DNA of 38,494 nucleotides from Prevotella micans DSM 21469 = JCM 16134. Its GTDB lineage: Bacteria; Bacteroidota; Bacteroidia; Bacteroidales; Bacteroidaceae. The number at the start of each line of letters is the position of its first letter. Position 1 is the stretch's first letter. The notes under the pieces were generated by a model. The model worked only from the letters and a program-made list of their open reading frames with translations. It searched no databases and was not told where the DNA came from. This document shows positions 26,064 to 35,695 of this stretch, piece by piece. Position numbers and translations under genes: made by a program. Where the stretch lies: the NCBI RefSeq assembly GCF_000614105.1, contig NZ_BAKH01000025.1:1-38494 (forward strand), written 5' to 3'.

Positions 26064-26600
26064 ATGGCGAAGTTGATAATGTTTACAATTCTTGCAGTAA
26101 TTATACTGGTGGCGGCTATATTTTGCGTATCTACAAAACGTATCATGAGAGCCGCAACAGCCTTGTTATTCGTTTTGTTTGGAGTGGCTGGTATTTATTT
26201 CATTTTGGATTATACGTTTTTAGGAGCGACACAAATAAGTATCTATGCTGGAGGTATAACGATGATGTATATTTTTGCAATACATCTCGTTAATAAACGC
26301 ACTCTTCAAGGATTATCCGAACGTTGGAGCAGTAAACGCAGTGTTGTTGCAGCTATTACCTCTCTAATTGGTCTTTCGACAGTAGTATTTATTCTTTTGA
26401 AGAATAAATTCATTAAAGAGACACTCTCTACAGCAACTTCTTCTGGAGAGTTGTCGATGGATATTGTAGGAAATACATTGATGAGCCCTGAGAAATATGG
26501 ATATGTTTTACCATTCGAGTTTATTTCTATTTTTCTATTGGCATGTATAATCGGTGGTTTGGTTATTCTGAATATCAATAAAAAGAGGGAAGAAAAATGA
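26064..26600 (+). CDS. nuoJ: NADH-quinone oxidoreductase subunit J
   Basis: A 178-residue membrane protein with five hydrophobic segments. The conserved segment GATQISIYAGGITMMYIFAI marks NuoJ and its third helix, which holds the pi-bulge region linked to proton translocation. The gene overlaps nuoK by four bases (ATGA), so translation is coupled. The length fits the family. Confidence 0.93.
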   Translation: MAKLIMFTILAVIILVAAIFCVSTKRIMRAATALLFVLFGVAGIYFILDYTFLGATQISIYAGGITMMYIFAIHLVNKRTLQGLSERWSSKRSVVAAITSLIGLSTVVFILLKNKFIKETLSTATSSGELSMDIVGNTLMSPEKYGYVLPFEFISIFLLACIIGGLVILNINKKREEK

Positions 26601-26905
26601 TACCAGTAGAATACTTCTTTATACTTAGCGGGTTACTATTTTTTATAGGCGTCTTTGGATTCATTACAAGGCGTAATTTAATAGCTATGTTAATCTCAGT
26701 TGAATTGATTCTCAACAGTGTGGATATAAATTTCGCAGCTTTCAACAGAATGCTTTTTCCAAATGGATATGAGGGTATGTTTTTCACGCTCTTTTCTATA
26801 GGAGTTAGCGCTGCTGAGTCTGCTGTTGCACTTGCGATTATCATTAATGTTTATCGTCATTTCAATAGTGACCAGGTAAATAGTATTGAAAATATGAAAT
26901 TATAA
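26597..26905 (+). CDS. nuoK: NADH-quinone oxidoreductase subunit K
   Basis: A 102-residue protein with three membrane segments. The conserved acidic residues of the proton channel are visible as Glu in MLISVELILNSVDINF and in the AAESAVALAI segment. Size and position between nuoJ and nuoL are canonical. It starts within the last codons of nuoJ. Confidence 0.95.
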   Translation: MIPVEYFFILSGLLFFIGVFGFITRRNLIAMLISVELILNSVDINFAAFNRMLFPNGYEGMFFTLFSIGVSAAESAVALAIIINVYRHFNSDQVNSIENMKL

Positions 26906-26914
26906 AGAGACATT

Positions 26915-28906
26915 ATGTTCGATTACGCATTTCTAGTACTTCTACTTCCATTTCTCAGTGCCGTGATACTGGGATTGTTTGGAATGAAGATGCCTCCTAA
27001 AATAGCTGGTATTATCGGCTCCACAGTATTAGGAACTTTATTCTTGCTTAGTCTTTATACAGCCTATCATTATTTCTTCTATACGGGTGAATATTCTGCT
27101 ATGGGACAAGTATTCAATGTTGTGGATGGCAGACTTTCTAACGGATTATATCCTACAGTCACTGTATTCAATATAACCTGGTTGAAATTCACAGAATTGC
27201 TCACCTTTAATATTGGATTCCGTCTTTCCCCCATTAGTGTTATGATGCTAATAGTTATCACAACTGTTAGTTTCATGGTTCATTTATATTCATTTGGCTA
27301 TATGGCTGAAAGGGATGAGAAGTACAAGTTTGAAGAATATGAGAAAGGTTTCCAACGGTTCTATGCATATCTATCTCTGTTCACGATGTCGATGTTAGGA
27401 CTTGTAGTTGCGACTAACATTTTCCAGATGTATCTTTTTTGGGAGCTAGTGGGAGTTTGTTCCTATCTTCTAATAGGTTTCTATTATCCGAAACACACAG
27501 CTGTTCATGCAAGCAAAAAAGCTTTTATAGTGACTCGTTTTGCAGATTTGTTTTTCCTAATTGGCATTCTGTTTTTTAGTTTCTATGTTGGAACTTTCAA
27601 TTATGATCTAAGCACGAGTCTCGAATTAACTGATAAATTATCGACAATAGCCAGTGACCCGACTATCGCATGGGCTATACCTACTGCTTTATTCCTGATG
27701 TTTATTGGAGGAGCCGGTAAATCAGCAATGTTCCCACTTCATATTTGGCTGCCTGATGCTATGGAAGGGCCAACTCCTGTATCAGCTTTAATTCACGCAG
27801 CCACAATGGTTGTAGCAGGAGTATATCAAGTGGCAAGTCTTTTCCCAATATACATAAAGTTTGGTGCTACAGAACAACTTCATTGGATTGCCTATATTGC
27901 AGCTTTTACGGCTTTCTATGCAGCTGCTGTTGCTTGTTGCCAGCGTGATATAAAACGAGGGCTTGCATTCTCAACAATTTCACAAATAGCTTATATGCTA
28001 GTTGCATTAGGAGTTTGTTTTGCTATTGACAATGAGGATGGTGGACTAGGATATATGGCCTCAATGTTCCATTTGTTTACTCATGCAATGTTCAAAGCCC
28101 TTTTGTTCCTTTGCTCAGGTGCTATTATAGTTATTATAGGCAGCAATTTCAAAGAATATATGGGAGGGCTTCACAAGTATATGCCCATTACGAATATATG
28201 TTTCCTAATAGGTTGTATTGCAATAAGTGGAGTGTGGCCTCTAGCAGGTTTCTTCTCTAAGGATGAAATCGTATCGGCTTGTTTTAAATTCTCCCCATTC
28301 CTCGGTTGGTTCATGACCCTGGTTTCAGGTATGACAGCATTCTATATGTTCCGGCTTTATTATGTAATCTTTTGGGGTGAATCTTATTATGAACAAGATC
28401 CGGAACATCGCCGTCGTCCACAAGAAGTACCTTTTATAATGTGGGGGCCGCTTGTCTTTCTTGCAATAATCTCAATATTTGCCGGATGGATTCCTTTCGG
28501 ACATTTCATATCTGCAACTGGTAAAAGTGCAGAGATTCATTTGCAGCATTTTCACTTCTCAAGTGTTGCATGGTTCAGTCTTCTAGCTGCAGCTATTGGT
28601 ATTGGATTAGCTACATGGATGTATCTGCCGAAACATAATCCTATTCCAAACATACTGGCTAAACGCATGCCTGCACTACACAAAGCAGCATTAAACAGAT
28701 TTTATATTGACGATATATGGCAGTTCGTTACACATAGGATTGTGTTCCGTTGCTTTTCTATACCTATAGCTTGGTTTGACCGCCATGTAATTGACGGCAC
28801 TTTTAATTTCTTAGCATGGGGGACACAAGAAGCCGGTGAAAGCATCCGCCCGTGGCAGAGCGGTGACGTTCGCATTATGCTGTATGGTTCATTACGGGAA
28901 CTGTAG
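26915..28906 (+). CDS. nuoL: NADH-quinone oxidoreductase subunit L
   Basis: A 663-residue antiporter-like subunit, the distal proton pump. Visible are FWELVGVCSYLLIGFYY with the conserved Glu, GGAGKSAMFPLHIWLPDAM with its Lys, and ALIHAATMVVAGVYQ. The C-terminal region corresponds to the lateral helix that braces the membrane arm, ending in a last hydrophobic segment. Nine bases separate it from nuoK. It looks intact. Confidence 0.96.
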   Translation: MFDYAFLVLLLPFLSAVILGLFGMKMPPKIAGIIGSTVLGTLFLLSLYTAYHYFFYTGEYSAMGQVFNVVDGRLSNGLYPTVTVFNITWLKFTELLTFNIGFRLSPISVMMLIVITTVSFMVHLYSFGYMAERDEKYKFEEYEKGFQRFYAYLSLFTMSMLGLVVATNIFQMYLFWELVGVCSYLLIGFYYPKHTAVHASKKAFIVTRFADLFFLIGILFFSFYVGTFNYDLSTSLELTDKLSTIASDPTIAWAIPTALFLMFIGGAGKSAMFPLHIWLPDAMEGPTPVSALIHAATMVVAGVYQVASLFPIYIKFGATEQLHWIAYIAAFTAFYAAAVACCQRDIKRGLAFSTISQIAYMLVALGVCFAIDNEDGGLGYMASMFHLFTHAMFKALLFLCSGAIIVIIGSNFKEYMGGLHKYMPITNICFLIGCIAISGVWPLAGFFSKDEIVSACFKFSPFLGWFMTLVSGMTAFYMFRLYYVIFWGESYYEQDPEHRRRPQEVPFIMWGPLVFLAIISIFAGWIPFGHFISATGKSAEIHLQHFHFSSVAWFSLLAAAIGIGLATWMYLPKHNPIPNILAKRMPALHKAALNRFYIDDIWQFVTHRIVFRCFSIPIAWFDRHVIDGTFNFLAWGTQEAGESIRPWQSGDVRIMLYGSLREL

Positions 28907-28942
28907 CTTTGACATTAGTATTACTTTGCTTGATTTAAAGAA

Positions 28943-30454
28943 ATGAGTTGGATATTGACAATTTTCGTAATAATACCCATTCTGATGTTGTTTGGCCTTT
29001 GGGTTGCTAAAAATGACAATCAGGTACGGGGTGTGATGGTAGCTGGTTCAACAGTACTGTTAGCTAGTGCAATTTGGCTAACCGTTTATTTCGTTCAGCA
29101 ACGGAATCTAGGTAATACAACAGATATGCTTTTGGCTAATTCAATAATGTGGTTCAAGCCTTTAAACATAGCATTCTCTGTAGGAGTCGATGGTATTTCT
29201 GTTGTAATGATACTTCTATCAGCCATCATTGTTTTCACAGGTACCTTTGCCAGTTGGCAACTGGAACCTATGAAGAAAGAATATTTCCTTTGGTTTGTTC
29301 TTTTAGCATCGGGAGTTTTCGGATTCTTCATTTCTACAGACATGTTCACGATGTTCATGTTCTACGAGGTTGCACTTATACCGATGTATTTATTGATTGG
29401 AGTATGGGGGACCGGAGCCAAGGAATATTCCGCAATGAAGCTAACTCTAATGCTTATGGGTGGCTCAGCATTATTGATTCTGGGTATTCTTGGAATATAT
29501 TATTTCAGTGGTGCAACAACTATGGATGTGTCTGAGCTTGCTCGTATGCACACAATGTCGAAAACAGCACAAAATATATTCTTCCCGTTTGTATTTATCG
29601 GATTTGGGGTACTTGGAGCTCTTTTCCCATTCCACACATGGTCACCTGACGGTCATGCCTCTGCGCCCACGGCCGTTTCTATGTTGCATGCAGGTGTACT
29701 AATGAAACTTGGAGGATATGGATGCTTGCGTATAGCAATGTTTCTTATGCCCGAAGCACTCAACATGTGGGCCCCAATATTCTTAGTACTGACTTGTATT
29801 TCTGTTGTATATGGTGCACTTTCGGCTTGTGTTCAAACTGATTTGAAATATATAAATGCTTACTCTTCGGTTTCCCATTGCGGCATGGTGCTTTTTGCAC
29901 TAGTAATGACAACCCAAACAGCAATAACAGGAGCCATCCTTCAGATGTTGTCGCATGGTTTGATGACAGCCCTTTTCTTTGCTGTAATTGGTATGATTTA
30001 TCATCGTGCTGGAACACGTGACGTGCGTTATCTTGGAGGGTTGATGAAAGTTGTTCCTTTCCTAGCAGTTGCTTATGTTGTCGCAGGATTAGCCAATCTT
30101 GGTCTGCCTGGCTTCTCGGGTTTCATAGCAGAGATGACCATATTTGTAGGCTCGTTCGAGAATGCTGGTATGTTCCATCGTGTAGCGACCATTATTGCCT
30201 GTACTTCTATTGTCGTAACAGCAGTTTATATTCTCCGCGTTGTGGGAAAGATTCTTTTCCAAACAATTCCAAACAAGAAATTCAATGAGCTCCACGATGC
30301 AACATGGGATGAGCGATTCTCTATTGGTGCCCTGATATTCTGTGTCGCTGGTCTGGGTATGGCTCCATTATTTTTCGAAAACATAATAATAGATGCCGTT
30401 GCTCCCATCTTCAATCACATCATAGCTTTTGCCCCAACATTGGGAAACCTTTAA
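28943..30454 (+). CDS. nuoM: NADH-quinone oxidoreductase subunit M
   Basis: A 503-residue antiporter-like subunit with about 14 membrane segments. FMFYEVALIPMYLLIGVWG carries the channel Glu; FPFHTWSPDGHASAPTAVSM and LHAGVLMKLGGYG are standard NuoM signatures, as is NLGLPGFSGF later. It is one of three proton-pumping antiporter-type subunits (L, M, N). It lies 36 bases after nuoL. No anomalies. Confidence 0.96.
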   Translation: MSWILTIFVIIPILMLFGLWVAKNDNQVRGVMVAGSTVLLASAIWLTVYFVQQRNLGNTTDMLLANSIMWFKPLNIAFSVGVDGISVVMILLSAIIVFTGTFASWQLEPMKKEYFLWFVLLASGVFGFFISTDMFTMFMFYEVALIPMYLLIGVWGTGAKEYSAMKLTLMLMGGSALLILGILGIYYFSGATTMDVSELARMHTMSKTAQNIFFPFVFIGFGVLGALFPFHTWSPDGHASAPTAVSMLHAGVLMKLGGYGCLRIAMFLMPEALNMWAPIFLVLTCISVVYGALSACVQTDLKYINAYSSVSHCGMVLFALVMTTQTAITGAILQMLSHGLMTALFFAVIGMIYHRAGTRDVRYLGGLMKVVPFLAVAYVVAGLANLGLPGFSGFIAEMTIFVGSFENAGMFHRVATIIACTSIVVTAVYILRVVGKILFQTIPNKKFNELHDATWDERFSIGALIFCVAGLGMAPLFFENIIIDAVAPIFNHIIAFAPTLGNL

Positions 30455-30466
30455 AAGTCCGATGAA

Positions 30467-31906
30467 ATGAATTATAATGATTTCTTAAAAATGATTCCAG
30501 AGGCGAGTCTTGTCGCTATCCTGATAATCTTATTCGTTTCTGATTTCGTAACAGCAAAGAAAGAAAGCCGTAAGTGGTTTAACCCACTAGCTTGTGTTTT
30601 GCTCTTTATAAACACAATTCTATGCCTGACCATCACTAGTAGCGAGAATGCGTTTGAAGGAATGTATGTAACGACATCTTCGGTTAACATTATGAAAGCC
30701 ATTTTGTCTATGGGAACATTCATCGTCGTGCTTCAAAGTCGTGTATGGGCAGAAAAGAGCGGCAAAGAGGGTGAATTTTATATGCTCATAGTTTCCACTT
30801 TGCTCGGAATGTTTGCAATGATGAGCGCCGGCAATTTCCTAATGTTTTTCCTTGGGCTCGAAATGGCATCAGTACCATTGGCATGTGCCGTTGCTTTCGA
30901 CAAACACAGTAAAAACTCTGCCGAAGGTGCGGCAAAATTTATCCTCACAGCGACTTTCTCTAGTGGGGTGATGCTTTATGGAATAAGTTTCCTTTATGGT
31001 GCTTGCGGAACTCTTTATTTCGAAGATATAGCTGCTAACATCAATGCTAATCCGCTAACAATTGCAGGACTTGTTTTCTTCTTCAGCGGACTAGGTTTCA
31101 AAATATCTCTTGTTCCGTTCCATTTCTGGACAGCCGACACATATCAAGGTGCACCTACAACCGTAACCGGTTATCTAAGTATTATTTCGAAAGGTGCTGC
31201 AGCCTTCACGCTTCTAAGCATTCTTTTCCATGTGTTTAGTAGTATGGTTGAATATTGGCACGTTATGATGATGATAGTTATTGTGCTATCCATAACCATT
31301 GCCAATCTGTTTGCTATCCGTCAGAACGAGTTAAAACGATTCATGGCTTTTAGTTCCATTTCACAGGCTGGATACATCATGCTCTCTGCTATCGGCAACG
31401 ACTGGACAAATTCCGTGAGCAGTTTAAGCTATTATGTACTGATATACATCGTTGCCAACATGGCCGTGTTCACCATAATTTCAGTGGTTGAGCAAAACAA
31501 TAATGGGAAGACTGAGATTGACGATTACAACGGTTTCTACAAGACTAATCCTAAGTTGAGCTTCCTAATGACTATCGCGATGTTCTCCCTAGGTGGCATA
31601 CCGCCATTTGCCGGCATGTTCTCGAAATTCTTTGTATTCATGGCAGGTGTGAACGGTGCTGATATCAACACTAAAATGGGTGTATGGGCCTATGCAGTTG
31701 TATTTATCGCATTGATAAATACAGTAGTTTCACTCTACTATTATCTGAAGATTGTAAAAGCCATGTACATCAAACATTCCGATGCACCCCTGCCGACTTT
31801 CAAAAGCGACAACAATACAAAGTTCGCCTTGGCCATTTGCACTTCGGGCATAATTCTGTTCGGTGTGTGCAGCTACATATACGAATGGATTGCAGCTGCC
31901 GCCTAA
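30467..31906 (+). CDS. nuoN: NADH-quinone oxidoreductase subunit N
   Basis: A 479-residue antiporter-like subunit, last of the nuo genes. FLGLEMASVPLACAVAF holds the channel Glu, and SLVPFHFWTADTYQGAPTT with SIISKGAAAF are typical of NuoN; FSLGGIPPFAGMFSKFFVF marks a late helix. It is 12 bases upstream of dapB, so dapB and lepB are probably read through from the nuo promoter. Confidence 0.95.
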   Translation: MNYNDFLKMIPEASLVAILIILFVSDFVTAKKESRKWFNPLACVLLFINTILCLTITSSENAFEGMYVTTSSVNIMKAILSMGTFIVVLQSRVWAEKSGKEGEFYMLIVSTLLGMFAMMSAGNFLMFFLGLEMASVPLACAVAFDKHSKNSAEGAAKFILTATFSSGVMLYGISFLYGACGTLYFEDIAANINANPLTIAGLVFFFSGLGFKISLVPFHFWTADTYQGAPTTVTGYLSIISKGAAAFTLLSILFHVFSSMVEYWHVMMMIVIVLSITIANLFAIRQNELKRFMAFSSISQAGYIMLSAIGNDWTNSVSSLSYYVLIYIVANMAVFTIISVVEQNNNGKTEIDDYNGFYKTNPKLSFLMTIAMFSLGGIPPFAGMFSKFFVFMAGVNGADINTKMGVWAYAVVFIALINTVVSLYYYLKIVKAMYIKHSDAPLPTFKSDNNTKFALAICTSGIILFGVCSYIYEWIAAAA

Positions 31907-31917
31907 GATAAAGAAAT

Positions 31918-32652
31918 ATGAAAATAGCATTAATAGGCTATGGAAAGATGGGCCGCATGATAGAGCAAATTGCTATTGCTCGCGGTCATGAGATTGTTTG
32001 TCGTATAGACGTTGACAATCAAGAATGTTTCGAATCGTCCGAATTCTCTTCCGCAGATGTTGCTATAGAGTTCACAAATCCCGCTTCTGCCTACGACAAC
32101 TATCTGAAAGCCTTCAAACACAACGTGAAAGTTGTTAGCGGTTCAACGGGATGGATGCACGAACACAAGGCTGATGTTGAAAAACTTTGTAACGAAGGAG
32201 GACAAACTCTTTTCTGGGCAAGCAATTTCTCGATAGGCATGGCCATCTTCTCTAGCATAAACAAACGCTTGGCTGAGATTATGAACCGCTTCCCACAATA
32301 TGCTGTCGAGCTCGAAGAAATCCATCACATCCACAAACTCGATGCTCCATCGGGAACTGCAATTACCCTAGCCGAAGACATTATCGCACATTTAGATCGA
32401 AAAGATAAATGGATAAAGTCGCAAGATAAAGCTACAGAAAACGAACTACCAATCTCATCCATACGCCAAGGAGAGGTACCTGGTACGCACACAATAAGCT
32501 ACAATTCGGAAGCCGACAAAATCACAATCACACACGAAGCCTTCAACCGCGAAGGATTCGCCCTTGGAGCCGTCTTGGCAGCCGAATATACACAGACCCA
32601 CAAAGGCCTGCTCACCATCAACGATATGTTTGATTTCAGCAAAGAACAATAA
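31918..32652 (+). CDS. dapB: 4-hydroxy-tetrahydrodipicolinate reductase
   Basis: A 244-residue cytoplasmic enzyme of the lysine and diaminopimelate pathway, reducing the DapA product with NAD(P)H. The nucleotide-binding loop is GYGKMGRM (7-14). The active-site region is HHIHKLDAPSGTA (from about 136), with catalytic His and Lys140, and EAFNREGFALGAV follows. The N-terminal domain is short, as in other Bacteroidota. It lies three bases upstream of lepB. Meso-diaminopimelate feeds peptidoglycan, which links it loosely to envelope genes nearby. Confidence 0.95.
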   Translation: MKIALIGYGKMGRMIEQIAIARGHEIVCRIDVDNQECFESSEFSSADVAIEFTNPASAYDNYLKAFKHNVKVVSGSTGWMHEHKADVEKLCNEGGQTLFWASNFSIGMAIFSSINKRLAEIMNRFPQYAVELEEIHHIHKLDAPSGTAITLAEDIIAHLDRKDKWIKSQDKATENELPISSIRQGEVPGTHTISYNSEADKITITHEAFNREGFALGAVLAAEYTQTHKGLLTINDMFDFSKEQ

Positions 32653-32655
32653 GTA

Positions 32656-34188
32656 ATGATCGACAAAGAAAAAGCAAAACTCAACCCACGGAAACAGTGG
32701 GCCAAGTTCATAACAGTAGCTGTCCTCTATCTTCTTTTCCTCCTATGGGTCAAGAGTTGGTGGGGACTTCTAGTATTGCCATTCATCTTCGACGTCTATA
32801 TCACGAAGAAAATCAAATGGCAGTGGTGGAAAAATTCTGAAGGTCCAATACGCTTCATCATGGGATGGGTAGATGCGCTTGTGTTCGCACTAGTAGCTGT
32901 CTATTTCATCAACTTATTCTTTTTCCAGAACTATGTCATCCCATCATCATCCCTAGAAAAATCGCTACTCACAGGCGATTATCTTTTCGTATCAAAAGTG
33001 AGCTACGGTCCGCGTATTCCCGAAACACCGCTCACAATGCCGCTCACGCAGCACACAATGCCCATACTCAACTGCAAAAGCTACATTTCATGGCCACACT
33101 GGGATTATAGACGCGTCAAAGGACTCGGAAAGGTTGAACCCAACGATATCGTAGTTTTTAACTTCCCCGCAGGCGATACCATAATGAGCGAACCAGCCTA
33201 TCAAGGACAAGATTATTATCAATTTGCCTACACCACCGGCGAAAACATCCTTGCACAACAAACGCCCGGCATAAATCTCAAAAGCATGAACCTACAGCAA
33301 CAGCGCGCATTCTATACCAAAGCCTATGAGACCGGACGAAAATTCATTGTCGATAATTCAGGAATATACGGGGTGTTAGACTGGCGACCAACCGACCGCC
33401 GCGAAAACTATGTGAAACGATGTGTCGGACTACCTGGACAAACTCTGCAAATCAAAAATCGTATCGTGTTCATCAACGGGAAACCAAATAAAGAACCGCA
33501 AGAAGTGCAGTACACCTACCTAGTAAAACTCAACAATATATCGGCTGCCGACTTGCTAGGCGAACGCTTCGACGACCTGCGGAAAGAACTCGGTATAAGC
33601 GTTGAAGATATCCAAAGCCTAACACGGCTACACGGCTACGACGTAGACCACGGATACATTCTCAACGACCAAATTCTGCAGCAGTTCGACGGTTATCTGC
33701 CACTCACCGCCAGCACCGCCGTACAACTCAAAAGTCGCGGAATAGTGAAAAATATTCGTGTCGTTACCGACAAAGACATTTACAGCGGTCCCAACTATCC
33801 CCTCAACGCATTCACCCCATGGACTCGCGATAATTACGGACCAGTGTGGATTCCGCAAAAAGGAAAAACAATAAATCTCACACTAGCCAACCTCCCGATA
33901 TACGAGCGGTGCATCAAAGTCTACGAAAAGAACACCCTCAGAGTTAAAGGCGACAAAATCTTCATCAACGGCAAACAAACCAACAAATACACCTTCCAAC
34001 TCGACTATTATTGGATGATGGGCGACAACCGTCACAACTCGGCCGACAGCCGCTATTGGGGATTCGTTCCCGAAGACCATATAGTCGGTAAACCTCTTTT
34101 CATCTGGTGGTCGAGCGACCCTGACCGCAAAGGTATCGGAGGCATTAGATGGAGCCGACTGTTCTCCTGGGTTAGCAACATAAAATAA
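32656..34188 (+). CDS. lepB: Signal peptidase I, long Bacteroidota form
   Basis: A 510-residue membrane peptidase with two N-terminal hydrophobic regions (about 17-45) and a third near 72-90 before the catalytic domain. The nucleophile is probably Ser99 in IPSSSLEKSLLTGD; the general-base Lys is in YVKRCVGLPGQTLQIKN; the C-terminal box is MMGDNRHNSADSRYWGFVPE. Typical signal peptidases are 200-330 residues; the extra length comes from a large insertion between box B and the GDNR box, usual in this phylum. It removes signal peptides from exported proteins. Co-transcription with dapB is likely from the three-base gap. Confidence 0.93.
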   Translation: MIDKEKAKLNPRKQWAKFITVAVLYLLFLLWVKSWWGLLVLPFIFDVYITKKIKWQWWKNSEGPIRFIMGWVDALVFALVAVYFINLFFFQNYVIPSSSLEKSLLTGDYLFVSKVSYGPRIPETPLTMPLTQHTMPILNCKSYISWPHWDYRRVKGLGKVEPNDIVVFNFPAGDTIMSEPAYQGQDYYQFAYTTGENILAQQTPGINLKSMNLQQQRAFYTKAYETGRKFIVDNSGIYGVLDWRPTDRRENYVKRCVGLPGQTLQIKNRIVFINGKPNKEPQEVQYTYLVKLNNISAADLLGERFDDLRKELGISVEDIQSLTRLHGYDVDHGYILNDQILQQFDGYLPLTASTAVQLKSRGIVKNIRVVTDKDIYSGPNYPLNAFTPWTRDNYGPVWIPQKGKTINLTLANLPIYERCIKVYEKNTLRVKGDKIFINGKQTNKYTFQLDYYWMMGDNRHNSADSRYWGFVPEDHIVGKPLFIWWSSDPDRKGIGGIRWSRLFSWVSNIK

Positions 34189-34206
34189 CCCATCCTCAAT
34201 CCTAAT

Positions 34207-34245
34207 AATAACTGCTATCGAATGATTTATTCGATAGCAGTTATT
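34207..34245 (+). terminator. Terminator of the nuo-dapB-lepB operon
   Basis: AATAACTGCTATCGAAT (34207-34223) pairs perfectly over 17 bp with ATTCGATAGCAGTTATT (34229-34245) across a 5-base loop, followed by GTTTT. It lies 19 bases after the lepB stop, a textbook intrinsic terminator. Confidence 0.88.
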
Positions 34246-34360
34246 GTTTTACAAATAGTATTCTTCAGACTCCATTGAGAAGTCTTCCCGGATTCATGAG
34301 GACTCTCCTTGGATTCGTGAGAATTATCCCTATCGCAGACCTCCATCAATCCAATCAATG

Positions 34361-34551
34361 CCAACTCGGCCGATAGGCCGCATGTAGGGACAGACCCCGT
34401 GTCTGTCCGCGCCCCGTCCGACAAGGACGGTATAAAGACCAAACCACAAAGCAGGCGCGAAAATATTGTTATGCGGTCGGTAGACCGAATTGGAGTGGGT
34501 ATCGGACAGACACGGGGTCTGTCCCTACATGCGGCCTATTGGCCGAGTGGG
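34361..34551. repeat. Nested palindromic intergenic element, copy B
   Basis: About 191 bases with the same plan as copy A: inverted ends (CCAACTCGGCCGATAGGCCG against CGGCCTATTGGCCGAGTGG), each followed inward by CATGTAGG and the palindrome GGACAGAC/GTCTGTCC (34388-34408 and 34504-34524). The right half shares TTATGCGGT, AGACCGAATTGG and GGGTATCGG with copy A. It sits directly after the lepB terminator. Nothing else is visible in 34189-34725. Confidence 0.82.
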
Positions 34552-34725
34552 AGTGTATATCCAATTGCCCGTCAAGGGGCAGGATAATTTCTCTTAAACC
34601 GAGCACATGTATATATAAAAACGGTCGACCTGCACGCGTCGTCATGACGGATGCAGGTCTTAATGATTATATAAACGATATTTCTTTTCTTCCCGGATTC
34701 GAGTTCAAGAGAGGAAACCGAACCC

Positions 34726-35628
34726 TTATACCTGGTCTTCGCCGGGGTCTTCTTCGCGACCGGGTTTCGGGGTATCGCCCTCGCCGGGCTTCTTGCCATT
34801 GTCGGGCTTCTTACCGTCGTCAGGCTTTTTACCATCATCGCCGGGCTTTTTAGGGTCGGAGGGGTTCTTATCGTCGCCTTCTTTCTTCTTTTTGGCCGAC
34901 TTTCTTTGTGCCTGAATCTTATTGAAGGTTTCGCGAAAATCGGAGGAAACGTGATTCATTGCCGTAACAAGGTCGGAAATAAACTGACGGTCGGCATCCA
35001 CAGGCGAAATCAGATAACTGGCCTGAATGCACTGACAAATAGCCTCGAAAATACGCTCGGTGTTTTGGCGAGCAACCTTCGTATCGGGCAAATTCAGCAT
35101 ATCGCCAGCTTTTCGGCGCGACACAATTAGCTGTTCGTACTCCTCGTTCTTGTCGTGAAGATGATGAAGAATATCAGTCAGTCCGAGCGCCGTAACCTCG
35201 GGCATGAGCCGGGTAAGGTCTTTTTCCATTCCACGAATCAGTCCCGTTTCGTCCTCGTTCACCTCCTTTTGGATTCCGAAATAGGGTTTAAGCTCAACCG
35301 ACAACTTATCGGCGGCCTTCCTGATGGCCCCAACGTGAGAATAACGCTGTGCGCGGATGATTCCGAAGAGATTGTTCAGCGCCTCGTCGCGCTCGCGGTC
35401 TTTATCGAGCATCTCCCTGGTGATTACCGACGCCTGTGCCTGCCGAGTAATCTCGACCTCGACTTCGATGGCATCCTTCCACTCTTTGAGCATGTCGGGC
35501 GACACGTTGATTTTCGGCAAATCGGCCTTCGAGATGAGGTCGTACTGCGTTTGATGAAACTTTGCGTGCGCCGTGTTGTTGAAGCGACCGACGCTCATCG
35601 CCTTGATTTTGACCTGGGTAGTAACCAT
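34726..35628 (-). CDS. Hypothetical Bacteroidales protein with K/P/G/D-rich tail
   Basis: A 300-residue, mostly helical, cytoplasmic-looking protein with no signal peptide, starting MVTTQVKIKAMSVGRFNNTA. The last about 60 residues are low-complexity repeats of the type KKPGDDGKKPDDGKKPDNG. The N-terminal pattern (short basic start, GRFNNTAHAKFHQ) is reminiscent of the uncharacterised DUF6261-type proteins of Bacteroidota, but I recall this only loosely. ATG 35628 is preferred over 35778, whose extra 50 residues are encoded by the tandem-repeat DNA upstream. It appears monocistronic. Function unknown. Confidence 0.65.
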   Translation of the reverse strand: MVTTQVKIKAMSVGRFNNTAHAKFHQTQYDLISKADLPKINVSPDMLKEWKDAIEVEVEITRQAQASVITREMLDKDRERDEALNNLFGIIRAQRYSHVGAIRKAADKLSVELKPYFGIQKEVNEDETGLIRGMEKDLTRLMPEVTALGLTDILHHLHDKNEEYEQLIVSRRKAGDMLNLPDTKVARQNTERIFEAICQCIQASYLISPVDADRQFISDLVTAMNHVSSDFRETFNKIQAQRKSAKKKKEGDDKNPSDPKKPGDDGKKPDDGKKPDNGKKPGEGDTPKPGREEDPGEDQV

Positions 35629-35695
35629 AAATTTAAATTTTTGGATTAATATTTTGTTGAAATCATCATTCTCGTTGTCGTGATACGATTTGCAG

